64,000 nucleotides of DNA from Actinomadura atramentaria DSM 43919 (GCF_000381885.1 NZ_KB907215.1:178454-242453), one strand, 5' to 3'. Positions 17,947-26,695 are shown, counted from the stretch's first letter. Notes: generated by a model not told the origin, from the letters alone. Translations and numbers: made by a program.

Positions 17947-18768
17947 TCAGTTCCCCCAGGTATAGAGGTTGCTCAACTCCGCCCCGAATCTGCGGATGAG
18001 GTCGTCGCCGTAAATCTGCGCCGGCCCGCTGCGCGGCCCAGGGACATTGGACCCGCTGACGAACGACTGCCGGATCAGAACGAACCGGCCGACGCTCGAA
18101 CTCGACCACCAGTGGCCGGGTTCGGTCCCGTACGCCACCTTGATCTTCGGGGCGACGTTCGCGTTCACGCGCTTGGACACCTTGCGCGCGGTGCTCTCGC
18201 TGCCGAATTCCAGCACGCTGATCTGCACGTAGACCTTGTGGTTCGGCGCCTGGTACTCGCCGCCGTGCAGACTCCCGTGGCACGGCGTCGAGCGCAGGAG
18301 CGAGACGAGCGCGGGCTTGGCCGCCGCGACGCACGACTTCGTCCAGCGGCCCGCCAGCTGGTACGTGCCGCGGTCCGTCTCGACGGTCGAGGCGATGAAC
18401 GACGCGGTGACCTTGACGGGCGTCTTGGTCGGGCTCGGCGCCGTCGTCGGCGGCTCGTACGTCGGCGCGCTGAACGTCGGCACCGGCGGCGGGCTGATGG
18501 ACCGGAGCGCCTCGACGGCGCGGTGGTGGCGGCGTCCCCCGCCGACGACCACCACGACGATGACCGCGCACACGAGCAGGAACGCCACGACGCCGCCGAC
18601 GATCGCGATGACGACCCCGCCGCCTCCGCTGCGGGGCGGCGGCGGGTACGCGGGCCCGGGCGGGAAGGGCGGCCCCGGCGGGAACGGTCCCGGGCCGGGC
18701 GGCCCGGGGGGCGGGCCACCGTGTCCGCCGGGCGGCGGGAACGGCGGCCCGGGCGGCGGTGCGCTCAC
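17947..18768 (-). CDS. Proline-rich single-TM protein with extracytoplasmic two-cysteine domain
   Basis: GTG 18768 follows AGGAGA by seven bases. The 273-aa product starts with about 45 residues of PPGP-type sequence, then one membrane helix (about 51-77), a Thr/Pro-rich stalk and an exported domain. That domain has two cysteines about 20 residues apart (KSCVAA and STPCHG), probably a disulfide. It is paralogous in layout to the protein at 21285-22064. The role is unknown; a sensor-like or secretion-accessory surface protein is plausible. Confidence 0.75.
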   Translation of the reverse strand: MSAPPPGPPFPPPGGHGGPPPGPPGPGPFPPGPPFPPGPAYPPPPRSGGGGVVIAIVGGVVAFLLVCAVIVVVVVGGGRRHHRAVEALRSISPPPVPTFSAPTYEPPTTAPSPTKTPVKVTASFIASTVETDRGTYQLAGRWTKSCVAAAKPALVSLLRSTPCHGSLHGGEYQAPNHKVYVQISVLEFGSESTARKVSKRVNANVAPKIKVAYGTEPGHWWSSSSVGRFVLIRQSFVSGSNVPGPRSGPAQIYGDDLIRRFGAELSNLYTWGN

Positions 18769-18888
18769 CTCGGCGTCTCCTCGGATGGTCCACGAACGAC
18801 AAGCGGGACTAGCGAACCATACCGAGTCGAATATCTCTGTTAAAGCGGTAATGATGCGCGCAAACCGGATTCATCGCCCAGACGCCAC

Positions 18889-18919
18889 AGGGCCTGCCAC
18901 CGTAACGGCGGCAGGCCCT
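18889..18919 (-). terminator. Strong hairpin terminator
   Basis: AGGGCCTGCC (18889-18898) pairs perfectly with GGCAGGCCCT (18910-18919), and the loop adds an inner CCG/CGG stem. It separates the EspI-like operon end (19006) from the start at 18768. Confidence 0.75.
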
Positions 18920-19005
18920 GGCTCCACATCCAACCCCGCGCGCCATCTACCCGGCAATCAACGCACCATGCGCGTTGAGACGCACAACACACCCGAAAGC
19001 GGGCG

Positions 19006-19455
19006 TCAGCGGATGATGTTGCCGGTGCCCTGCGGATGATCCGCCATCGGCGCGGAACGCTGCGCGTCCGCCGCCCGCCAGCTCAGCGCCGGGGACTCGG
19101 AGATCCCGTCCGGATAGACCGTCCCGCCCGCCCAGCGGACCAGGTCCTCGGCGAACCGGCGCGCGACCCGCGACGCCTCCGGGACGTCGCCCGCCGCCCG
19201 GATCTCCACCCACCACACCGGGGCCGTGACCCGCGCGGCGAACTCCGGGCCGAGCAGCCGCCCGACCTCGCCCGGCACCGACACCAGCACCGGCGTCTCG
19301 ATGGACACCAGCAGCGTGCGGTCGGCGTCGAAGAGCTGCGTCGGCTCGGCGTCGCCGCCGCGCAGCTCCAGCGGCTCGCCCATCGCGATCATCCCGTCCG
19401 CGACGGCGAAGACGTCCGGCTGCCGCCGCGTCAGCGCGACGAGATCGCAGGTCAC
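19006..19455 (-). CDS. Small protein coupled to EspI-like ATPase
   Basis: The GTG start at 19455 overlaps the TGA of the ATPase gene by four bases (GTGA), indicating coupled translation. The 149-aa product (MTCDLVALTRRQPDVFAVAD) is mixed alpha/beta with no signal peptide and no known motif; aspartate/glutamate-rich strands alternate with hydrophobic ones. Given the coupling it is probably a partner or regulator of the MinD-like ATPase. Unrecognised family. Confidence 0.7.
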   Translation of the reverse strand: MTCDLVALTRRQPDVFAVADGMIAMGEPLELRGGDAEPTQLFDADRTLLVSIETPVLVSVPGEVGRLLGPEFAARVTAPVWWVEIRAAGDVPEASRVARRFAEDLVRWAGGTVYPDGISESPALSWRAADAQRSAPMADHPQGTGNIIR

Positions 19456-21080
19456 CGGACCACCCCCGGACCGCCGAGCGCGCGGGCGAACGCCTCGGCG
19501 GCGATCAGCCCGGCGGCGGCCAGCGTGGCCTCGCCGAGCTTGGCGAGGTCGAGGGAGCCGCCCGCCGCCAGGTGCCGGTCGTAGGGGACGAGCACGAGCG
19601 GCAGCCCCCACGCCGACAGCATCTCTCGCGCACGCTCCAGGTCGGCCCCGACCTGCGGCGCGTGCGTCACCATCGCGATGACCGTCCGGGACAGCAGGGC
19701 CTGCTGCCCGTTCCCGGCGAACCACTCCAGCGCGCCGCGCGCGCTCAGCGCGCCGTCGGCCGTCGCGGGCGTCACCAGCACCAGCCCGTGCGTCTGCCCG
19801 AGGATGCCCCGGTGCAGCTCGGTCAGGATGCCCGCGCCGCAGTCCACGACGGCCGCGGCGAAGTACCGGCTGATCGCCGCGAGCGCCGCCTGGAACGTCT
19901 CGATCGTGAACTCGCCCGCGATGCGGCCACCGCGCGTCGACGACAGCACCCACAGGCCCGTCTCCGTGCGCGCGAGGTACTGCGCGGCCTCCTCGAACGA
20001 GCGCGGCTGCCGCTTGGCCAGGTCGAACAGGGACTGCTCGGACCGGACGCCGAGCCGCAGCGGCAGCGACCCGAGTTCGGCGTCGGCGTCCATCGCCAGG
20101 ACGCGGTCGCCCCGGTGGCGGGCGAGCTGCGTCGCGAGCAGCGCCGCCATGCTCGTCTTGCCCGCGCCGCCGCGCACGCTCGCCACCGCGATCTGCCGGT
20201 AGCTCGGCACCGCCCGCTGGAGCAGCGCCGCGACCTGCTGCTGCGTCGCGAGGTCCTGCGGGCCGGACCCGCCGACGGCCTTGCGCGCGGCGCGGCCCAC
20301 GCGGCGGATCAGCGGATCGCCGTGCTGGCTCTTGCGGATGAGGTCGTCGGCCATCGGCACGCCGCCGCCCTGCGCGGCGGGCTGCTGCGGTTGGAACTGC
20401 TGCGGCTGCTGCGCGGCGGTCGGGAACTGCCCGGACGACTCCGGTAGCTCCGGCGCCTCGTCCTCGGGTTCCGCGGCGGGCGGCGGTGCGCCCGGCGCGC
20501 CGCCGACGAGCGGCGTGACGGCCATCTCGGGGTCGAAGTCGGGGTTGAACAGCGGCGGTGCCGCGGGCGGCGCGGACGGCTGCGGTTCCGGTTCGGGCGC
20601 GGGCGCGTCCGGCGTGGGCGGCGGGTCGCCGAAGGGGTCGCGCTGGAGCATCCCCCCGCCCTCGTACGGGTTGATGATGAGCGGCTGCGAGACCTCGCCC
20701 TGCTCGGCGGCCGGCTGCGACGGCGCGGGCGCGGGCGGCGCGGCGAACGGGTTCGCGACGGGCTCGTCCGCGACGGGCCGACCGGCGACGGGCGCGCCGG
20801 TGTCGGCGGACGGCTGCGCGAACGACGGCGGCGGAGGCGGCGGCACCGGGTCCGGAACGGGCTCGACGACGGGAGCGGGCGGCGCGGGCGCGGGCAGCGG
20901 GTCGGGCGCCGCCTCGGCCGGCACCGCGATCGGCGCCGGTTCCGCCACGGGCCGCGGCGCCGAGTCGGCGCCCCAGTCCGAGCCCGGCGCGGCGGACGAC
21001 GCGGTGTTCAGGGCCTGGAGCCCCCGGCGCGCGACGCCGAGTTCCCCGAGGACGGCCTGCTGCCAGCTCGAATCGGACAC
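19452..21080 (-). CDS. EspI-like MinD/ParA-family ATPase with long proline-rich head
   Basis: GTG 21080 (MSDSSWQQAV) with GAAAGG seven bases upstream; another GTG lies six codons earlier. About 240 residues of Pro/Ala-rich low-complexity sequence precede a MinD/ParA ATPase domain. Its P-loop VRGGAGKTS has Lys308 but an arginine where the deviant Walker A signature lysine would be. Further ATPase motifs are MDADAELGSLPLR and VVDCGAGI. This order matches EspI of mycobacterial ESX-1, a Pro-rich P-loop protein linked to ESX regulation under ATP change. It is coupled to the small gene downstream and divergent from the paralogous Pro-rich TM protein. Confidence 0.85.
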   Translation of the reverse strand: MSDSSWQQAVLGELGVARRGLQALNTASSAAPGSDWGADSAPRPVAEPAPIAVPAEAAPDPLPAPAPPAPVVEPVPDPVPPPPPPSFAQPSADTGAPVAGRPVADEPVANPFAAPPAPAPSQPAAEQGEVSQPLIINPYEGGGMLQRDPFGDPPPTPDAPAPEPEPQPSAPPAAPPLFNPDFDPEMAVTPLVGGAPGAPPPAAEPEDEAPELPESSGQFPTAAQQPQQFQPQQPAAQGGGVPMADDLIRKSQHGDPLIRRVGRAARKAVGGSGPQDLATQQQVAALLQRAVPSYRQIAVASVRGGAGKTSMAALLATQLARHRGDRVLAMDADAELGSLPLRLGVRSEQSLFDLAKRQPRSFEEAAQYLARTETGLWVLSSTRGGRIAGEFTIETFQAALAAISRYFAAAVVDCGAGILTELHRGILGQTHGLVLVTPATADGALSARGALEWFAGNGQQALLSRTVIAMVTHAPQVGADLERAREMLSAWGLPLVLVPYDRHLAAGGSLDLAKLGEATLAAAGLIAAEAFARALGGPGVVR

Positions 21081-21284
21081 CTGCCTCCCTTTCCTCACCG
21101 CAAGCCTACGAGACGCCGGGCGTGCCGCGTAGCGGTGATCACCACCCCATCGTGAACCGAATCGACGCGAACTCCGTCATACCCACCAGCCGATGCGTCC
21201 GGACGCGGACCGGCCTCGCTAGTCTTATCCGATCTTCCGCCGGCGAATATCCTATTTCGCCCCAGCCCCTCGGCCGGAGTCAGC

Positions 21285-22064
21285 ATGTCGTCTCCTCAGT
21301 GGCCTGGTCAGCCGGGATTCCCTCCCGGACAGCAGCCGCCCCCGCCCCCCGGACAGTTCCCGCCGCCGCCCGGCTTCCCGCCGCCGCCTCCGCCCCGGGG
21401 CGGTGGCGGCGCGGGCGTTCTGATCGCGGTCATCGTCGGCGTCGTCCTCGTCGCGGTGGTCGCGGTCGCGGTCGTCGTCATCGTCGTCGTGAACAACAAG
21501 CCCAACCGGCGCCACATCACCCTGCCCACCTACACCGCGACGCCGACCTACCCGACGCCGACGCCGTCCACGACGCCGAGCGGCAGCATCGACGACGTCC
21601 TCAAGGCGACCGTCGAGACCGCGAAGGGCACGACCTTCACGCGCGCGGGAACGAAGGACGCCGCGTGCTCGTCGCGCGCCGACAAGGAGCTCAGCCCCGT
21701 CATCGACGACTACCCGTGCGTCGGGCTGATGCGCTCGGCGGTGTACGCGAACCCGAGCAGGACGATCCTCGTCGTCATCTCGATCGCGACGTTCGCCGAC
21801 TCGTCGTCCGCGCGGTCGGTCAGCGACGCCACCAACAAGGGCGCCGCGCCGATCCTGCTCACGCCGTCGCCCGAGAGCGGCCTGCCGCGCCTCGACCGCG
21901 AGCCCGAGTCGTGGACGCGGAGCTGGACACAGGACTCCCGCATCGTCTACGCGCAGTCCTACTACGCGAGCGGCAAGCCCACCGGCGACCGCGACGGCGA
22001 GGTCTACATCACCGCGGGTGAACTCGGTACCGAAATCAAGAATGTCCTCGTCTGGACGAACTGA
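21285..22064 (+). CDS. Proline-rich single-TM protein, paralogue of the 17947-18768 product
   Basis: ATG 21285 with GGAG five bases upstream. The 259-aa product has a Pro/Gln-rich head (1-40), one long valine-rich membrane helix (about 44-68), a Thr/Pro stalk (about 78-98) and an exported domain with two cysteines (AACSSR and YPCVGL, about 20 residues apart). A matching strand pattern (ILVVISIATF) aligns with the paralogue (VYVQISVLEF). It is divergent from the EspI-like ATPase and followed by two WXG100-like genes on the same strand. Function unknown. Confidence 0.75.
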   Translation: MSSPQWPGQPGFPPGQQPPPPPGQFPPPPGFPPPPPPRGGGGAGVLIAVIVGVVLVAVVAVAVVVIVVVNNKPNRRHITLPTYTATPTYPTPTPSTTPSGSIDDVLKATVETAKGTTFTRAGTKDAACSSRADKELSPVIDDYPCVGLMRSAVYANPSRTILVVISIATFADSSSARSVSDATNKGAAPILLTPSPESGLPRLDREPESWTRSWTQDSRIVYAQSYYASGKPTGDRDGEVYITAGELGTEIKNVLVWTN

Positions 22065-22124
22065 CAGGCGTTGTTATGCTCCGCCCGGAACCTGTTCGCC
22101 GATCGTGAGGCGCTGGGAGGCGGC

Positions 22125-22460
22125 GTGACGACGAACGGATACACCGTCCAGCCGGAGACGCTCCGCGCGGCGGGCCGTGAGCTGTCCGCCGCGGGCGATC
22201 GGCTGGCCCAGGAATGGTCGGCGCTCAAGTCGACCGTGGAGGGAATGGGCCAGCCGTGGGGCGGTGACGACATCGGCTCGATCATCGGCGAGTCCTACGC
22301 GGCCATCGAGGAGCAGGCCGACGAGTCCTTCGGCGGTGCCGCTGAGGACTTGTCGGCCTTCGGCGAGAAGCTCGCCGCGATGGCCGACAACCACGAGAAC
22401 GCCGAACAGGCGATGGTCGGGGACATCACGTCCGTGTCCGCCGCGCTGAACGGCGGCTGA
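22125..22460 (+). CDS. WXG100-like helical secretion protein
   Basis: GTG 22125 follows GGGAGG by four bases. The 111-aa product is almost wholly helical with a central turn QPWGGDDIG in the position of a WXG turn, flanked by two amphipathic helices, and ends NGG. ESYAAIEEQ provides a YxxxE-like export signal. Length and hairpin layout fit the WXG100/EspC-like substrate superfamily. The next gene starts four bases after the stop, so the two are coupled and may form a heterodimer. Confidence 0.75.
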   Translation: MTTNGYTVQPETLRAAGRELSAAGDRLAQEWSALKSTVEGMGQPWGGDDIGSIIGESYAAIEEQADESFGGAAEDLSAFGEKLAAMADNHENAEQAMVGDITSVSAALNGG

Positions 22461-22464
22461 CCGG

Positions 22465-22956
22465 ATGGGCCTCCAACTCCCCGGTGAGCTCATCAGCCTG
22501 CTCGGAATGCTCGGCTACACGTGGCCGGAGGCGGACGAGACGAAGCTCTTCCAGCTCGGCTCGACGTGGATGGACTTCTCCGGGACCGTGCGGTCCATCG
22601 CGTCCGACATCGACGGCGCCGCGCAGCGCGTGCCGTCGTCCAACCAGGGCGACGACATCGAGGCGTTCCAGAAGGCGTGGTCGGAGGACGACGCCCCCGC
22701 GTCGATCCTCGGCGACGCGGCGATGGGCGCGACGGCCGTCGGCGCGGCGTTCCTCATCTGCGCGGGCGTCGTCCTCGCCCTGAAGATCCAGGTGATCGTG
22801 CAGCTCGTCATGCTCGCGATCGAGATCGCGCAGGCGGCCGCGACGGCCGTCGCGACGTTCGGCGCGTCGCTCGCGGAGATTCCCATCTTCAAGGAGATCA
22901 CCGGGATGATCATCGACGAGCTGATCAACCAGGCGATCAACATGCTCCTCGGCTGA
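22465..22956 (+). CDS. WXG100-like domain protein without C-terminal toxin domain
   Basis: The 163-aa product begins LPGELISLLGMLGYTWPEADE and TWMDFSG, the pattern of the N-terminal WXG100-like trafficking domain that in actinomycetes usually leads large polymorphic toxins. After a hydrophobic helical hairpin (about residues 82-125) the protein stops at NMLLG with no effector module. Either it is a stand-alone helper or a toxin that lost its C-terminus; the DNA downstream is rearranged. It is coupled to the WXG100-like gene upstream. Confidence 0.7.
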   Translation: MGLQLPGELISLLGMLGYTWPEADETKLFQLGSTWMDFSGTVRSIASDIDGAAQRVPSSNQGDDIEAFQKAWSEDDAPASILGDAAMGATAVGAAFLICAGVVLALKIQVIVQLVMLAIEIAQAAATAVATFGASLAEIPIFKEITGMIIDELINQAINMLLG

Positions 22957-22962
22957 CGCGCG

Positions 22963-23213
22963 CTACATCTCCCGGACCGCCGCCCGCGCCTGCGGGGACA
23001 GCGGGGTCGACCAGCGGTTGCCGGCGCGTGCTGCATCTCTCGGACCACCGCCCGCGCCTGCGAGGACAGCAATGGCGACCAGGCGGTTGCCAACGCGCCC
23101 TACATCTCCGCGCCCGCCCGCGAAGACAGCGGTGGCGACCAGCGGCGCGCTACATCTCTCGGACCGCCGCCTGCGCTTGCGGCGATAGCAGTGGGAACCA
23201 GGCGGTGAACAGC
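22963..23213. repeat. Four tandem partial copies of a gene's 3' end
   Basis: Segments starting at 22963, 23031, 23100 and 23150 each carry, on the minus strand, versions of the terminal codons of the DUF6817-like gene. They read WSTPLSPQARAAVREM, WSPLLSSQARAVVREM, WSPPLSSRAGAEM and the genuine WFPLLSPQAQAAVREM. Spacings are about 68, 69 and 50 bases. Copies 1, 3 and 4 keep the TAG stop. Confidence 0.8.
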
Positions 23214-23668
23214 TCTCGGAGCGCAGCGCCGTGACGGGTGCGCAGGTCGGCGTCGTGGCGCAGGACGTCGATCTCGTTCGCGGCCGTCAGCTCGGCGAAG
23301 TCGCAGCGCAGCGCGTGGGGCGGGTGCAGGACTTCGCCGGTGAACCGGTCGCGGACGGTGCCGTCCAGCAGGCGCGGGTAGGAGAATGCCCGGTCGACGC
23401 CCGCGTAGAAGCGGACGATCGCCTCCGCGTCGTGGCCGATGGCGGCGGCGAGGACGTCGCGCTGGTCGAGGCCGCCCAGCGTGCGCGGGAAACCGTCCGT
23501 GCCGTAGAAGGCGTGGCACAAACCGGCCAGGCGCAGCGCCGGGCCCGCGCCCCAGTCGGCGAGCAGCGCGTTGACGCGATCGAGGTGGACGGCCAGCGTT
23601 CCGCCTGGATGCGGAACGTCGCGCGCTCCGCGTTCCGCCAAGAGCGCGCGTGCGGCTTCCTCGGACAA
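23150..23668 (-). CDS. DUF6817-like (HD-fold-like) protein
   Basis: TTG 23668 with GAGGAGG four bases upstream is the best start; an in-frame GTG 20 bases further up overlaps that ribosome site. The 172-aa product contains GTLAVHLDRVNALLADWGA and LAGLCHAFYGTDGF, with histidines and aspartates spaced as in HD-like hydrolase folds; I believe this is the DUF6817 family. Biochemical role unknown. The gene's last 20 codons are repeated three more times downstream. Confidence 0.7.
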   Translation of the reverse strand: MSEEAARALLAERGARDVPHPGGTLAVHLDRVNALLADWGAGPALRLAGLCHAFYGTDGFPRTLGGLDQRDVLAAAIGHDAEAIVRFYAGVDRAFSYPRLLDGTVRDRFTGEVLHPPHALRCDFAELTAANEIDVLRHDADLRTRHGAALRELFTAWFPLLSPQAQAAVREM

Positions 23669-23882
23669 CCGGCCTCCTCGGGTCGGCACCCGCCCGCGAC
23701 GTCTGTCGCGCGCCCGCCGTATGCCCCGGGACACCGGCCGACGCCCGCGCGGAACGCGGACGGGTTGCCGCCGAACTCGGAAACCGCGCGAACGGCTTCC
23801 CTGCCCTCCATCCTCCGAGGCGCGGCGACCCCAGTCAATTCATGGGTTTCCTTGGAGATGCCTTAGTTCTACCTTTCGTCCC

Positions 23883-24779
23883 ATGACCCTCGACGACCTC
23901 CGCGTCTTCATCGCCGTCTACGAGGCCGGGAACCTCAGCACCGTCGCCCGCGACGTCGGGCGCACCCAGTCGGCGGTGAGCCAGCACGTCCGGCGGCTCG
24001 AACGCGAGACGGGCCTGCCGCTCCTCGAACGGCGTCCGCGCGGCGTCGTCCCGACCACCGCGGGACACGTCCTGTACCAGGCGGCTCTCGGCGGCCTCGC
24101 CTCACTCGACGCGGGGCTGCGCCGCCTCGGCGAACTCCGCGACGGAGGCGGCGGAACGGTGCGGATCACCACCGGGGGCGTCACCGTCCGGCACTTCATG
24201 GCGGACGCCATCACGGAGTTCCGCGGACGTCGCCCCGACACCGCTTTGGAGTTCAGGTCCGCGCAGTCCACGCGCCGCTGCGTCGAGCTGTTGCGCGCTG
24301 GACACGTCGACCTCGCCTGGATCACCCTCGGCGAACCGCTGCCAGGCGTCGAGCAGCGGCCTGTGGTCGACCTGCCGTGGGTCCTCGTCGTCGCGGCCGA
24401 CGATCCCCTCGCGGCCGAGGACGAGATCCGGCCCGCCGACCTCGCGCGCATCCGCTACATCGCGCATCCGGAGAACTCGGCGTCGCGCCGCCGGCTGGAG
24501 GAAGAGTTCGTCCGGCTCGGCTGCGGGCCGCCCGAACCCGTCGGCGTCGCGGACTGGGACACCGCGGTGCTCCTCGCCGAGCTGGGGGTCGGCCATGCGG
24601 TCCTGCCGTCTCTGCCGCGCCTGCCCACGGCTGGCGGCGCGCCCGTCGCGTCTGTCCCCATCCCGGCGCTGACGCCGATCAGCGTCGGGTGGGCGGCGCG
24701 GCAGTGGACGGCGCTGAGCCCGTCCGCCGCCGAGTTCGCCGCACTCGTCACGGACCTGCGCGCCGCCCCCACGCCATGA
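23883..24779 (+). CDS. LysR-family transcriptional regulator
   Basis: ATG 23883 gives a 298-aa protein of normal LysR length. The wHTH is at residues 2-60 (LDDLRVFIAVYEAGNLSTVA, then GRTQSAVSQHVRRLE), followed by the periplasmic-binding-type co-inducer domain (DLPWVLVVAADDPLA). It is divergent from the DUF6817-like gene, separated by about 215 bases, and probably regulates it. No Shine-Dalgarno is seen, so translation may be leaderless. Inducer unknown. Confidence 0.9.
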   Translation: MTLDDLRVFIAVYEAGNLSTVARDVGRTQSAVSQHVRRLERETGLPLLERRPRGVVPTTAGHVLYQAALGGLASLDAGLRRLGELRDGGGGTVRITTGGVTVRHFMADAITEFRGRRPDTALEFRSAQSTRRCVELLRAGHVDLAWITLGEPLPGVEQRPVVDLPWVLVVAADDPLAAEDEIRPADLARIRYIAHPENSASRRRLEEEFVRLGCGPPEPVGVADWDTAVLLAELGVGHAVLPSLPRLPTAGGAPVASVPIPALTPISVGWAARQWTALSPSAAEFAALVTDLRAAPTP

Positions 24780-24790
24780 CGGCAAATGGA

Positions 24791-24827
24791 AACCGGGGGC
24801 GTCCCGATGTTCGGGACGCCCCCGGTT
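24791..24827. terminator. Perfect 16-bp bidirectional hairpin terminator
   Basis: AACCGGGGGCGTCCCG (24791-24806) pairs perfectly with 24812-24827 across a 5-base loop, between the convergent LysR and lipoprotein genes. It should stop transcription from both sides. Confidence 0.88.
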
Positions 24828-24846
24828 CATGCCGGAACCGACGGGA

Positions 24847-25236
24847 TCAGCCGCCGGGCGGAGTCATGTACTTGTTGTAGCACTCCTTGTTGTCCTTCTG
24901 GAATTTCGCCTGCTCGGAGTCCTTCACACCCGTGATCACGGGGTACCCGCCGCCGTCCGGCACCTTGGCGTTCCAGCCCTTCTCGCGCAGGCAGGCCGCC
25001 ATCTTGTTCATGTCCTGCTGGTAAGCCCCGCCCTCGCCGCCGCCCGCGGACGACGACGGCGTGACCGTCGGCGCGCCTCCGGCGGGAGCCTGCTCCGACG
25101 GGGTTCCGCCCGCGGCCGCGCTGTTGGACGGCGCGGTGCTCGCGGACGGCGGGTCGGCGGCCTTGTCCTTGTCCCCGCCGCACGCGGCGGCACCGAGGAC
25201 CAGCGCCAGGGCCGGAACCAATAGAAGCTTCTTCAC
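24847..25236 (-). CDS. Putative small lipoprotein
   Basis: A 129-aa protein with a signal sequence (MKKLLLVPALALVLGAAAC), a somewhat weak lipobox ending at Cys19, a Ser/Pro/Gly-rich linker (20-70) and a compact C-terminal domain with two cysteines (MAACLREKGW and KECYNKY) likely to form a disulfide. It is the last gene of the mycosin-containing run, 37 bases after the protease stop. Probably anchored outside the membrane. Family not recognised. Confidence 0.75.
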   Translation of the reverse strand: MKKLLLVPALALVLGAAACGGDKDKAADPPSASTAPSNSAAAGGTPSEQAPAGGAPTVTPSSSAGGGEGGAYQQDMNKMAACLREKGWNAKVPDGGGYPVITGVKDSEQAKFQKDNKECYNKYMTPPGG

Positions 25237-25273
25237 GTCGAAGATGCCCTTCTTCGTGTCGTGGTCGGAGGGA

Positions 25274-26602
25274 TCACGCTCTTCCCGGACCGGCCGGCGG
25301 CCCCTGCGGGGGCTGCCCCGGTCCGTACTGCTGCGGGAACTGCCCGCCCTGGCCCGGGTGCGGCTGGACCGGCGGCCCCTGCGGCGGGGGCTGCTGCCCC
25401 TGCGGCGGCCCGCCGAACGCCGGTGGGGCGCCCTGCGGACCGGACGGGCCGTTCGGCGGGGTCTTCTTCGACCCGCGCAGAACGGCCACCAGGATCACGA
25501 CGATGATGACGAGTCCGACGACTCCACCACCGACCGCGAGAAGGATCTTGGTGCGCTGGTCGGCCTTGTCCGCGTCCTTGGTGGCCTCGGACTTGGTGAC
25601 CGGCTTGCTGGTCTGCACCGACTTGGGCTGCGACGCGAGCCACTTGTCGTAGCGGTCGTAGACGGGGTTCGGCGCGCTCTTGGGAACGTTCGCGGTCAGC
25701 GCGGCGGCGGGGATGATGACGCCCGCACCGGTGCGCTCGTCATGACCGGGCGGGCCCGCGTCCTTCGCGGTGTTGATGATCCGCTGGACGACTTCCCGGC
25801 CCGACATCTGCGGGAACTTCGCACGGACGAGCGCGACGGTCGCGGAGGTCAGGGCCGTGGCGGGGCTCGTCCCCCACCTTGAATAGAGAATCTTCCCGCT
25901 GTAGCTGATCCCGCCGACATAGACGCCCGGCGCCGCTACGGCGACGTATTCGTTGTGCTGCGCCTCGGCGACCGCCTGCTTCTTCGAGTCGACCGCGCCG
26001 ACGGCGACGACACCCGCGCAGTTCGACGGGTTCTCCGGGATGTTGCCCTTGTCCCCGCTGTTACCCGCCGCCGCGACCAGGACGACGTCCTTCTGAAGCG
26101 CATAGTGGACGGCCTGCTGAAGGTCCGGCGGACACGCGCCAGGCGCGCCGATCGACATGCTGATGACCTTCGCACCGTGGTCAGCGGCATATCGAATGGA
26201 CTCCGGAAGCAGCCGACCGTAGTTGTCATCCGCGAGCGGCAGCACTTTGGACTCGGGAGCAAGGCCGAAGAATCTGTCGGTGACGCCCCGGCTCGCGATG
26301 AGGGAGACCATCTGCGTGCCGTGATTCTCCCCGTCCTCATCCGTCGCCTGAGGCTTCCCGTCGTCCGGGCTGGGCACGAGCGCGCCCTGGAGGTCGGGGA
26401 GTTTCGTGTTGACCGGGGAGTCGATGACGGCGACGGTCACACCGGCTCCCTTGGACACCGGCCAGACCTTCTGCTGGACCTCCCAGGCGGCGAACCACCA
26501 CTCTTCGTTGGCGGGCGGCGCGGCGTGCGCGGGTATCCCGGTCGTCAGCGCCAGAACCGCGCTCGCGCCGGTGGCGGCGAGCCATCGTGTCATCCGTCGC
26601 AC
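25274..26602 (-). CDS. mycP: Mycosin-type subtilisin-like membrane protease (type VII secretion)
   Basis: GTG 26602 (GAGG seven bases upstream) gives a 442-aa protein with a signal peptide to about residue 27, an S8 protease domain, a linker, one TM helix (about 353-376) and a cytosolic Pro/Gln-rich tail. The triad is Asp61 (VIDSPVN), His94 (ENHGTQ) and Ser246 (GTSPATA). The flanking residues are unusual: Pro instead of Gly after DS, and PATA instead of the common FAAP/MAAP. Mycosins stabilise the ESX membrane complex and can cleave substrates. It lies downstream of PPE-like and WXG100 genes on the same strand. Confidence 0.9.
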   Translation of the reverse strand: MRRMTRWLAATGASAVLALTTGIPAHAAPPANEEWWFAAWEVQQKVWPVSKGAGVTVAVIDSPVNTKLPDLQGALVPSPDDGKPQATDEDGENHGTQMVSLIASRGVTDRFFGLAPESKVLPLADDNYGRLLPESIRYAADHGAKVISMSIGAPGACPPDLQQAVHYALQKDVVLVAAAGNSGDKGNIPENPSNCAGVVAVGAVDSKKQAVAEAQHNEYVAVAAPGVYVGGISYSGKILYSRWGTSPATALTSATVALVRAKFPQMSGREVVQRIINTAKDAGPPGHDERTGAGVIIPAAALTANVPKSAPNPVYDRYDKWLASQPKSVQTSKPVTKSEATKDADKADQRTKILLAVGGGVVGLVIIVVILVAVLRGSKKTPPNGPSGPQGAPPAFGGPPQGQQPPPQGPPVQPHPGQGGQFPQQYGPGQPPQGPPAGPGRA

Positions 26603-26695
26603 AGCACAACCTCACTCAGCGATACGGCGTGGGCAGTCCGAGTATTCCGGACCACCCACGCCGACTCGTCACGGACCGCTGGAGACGCGGTCCGA

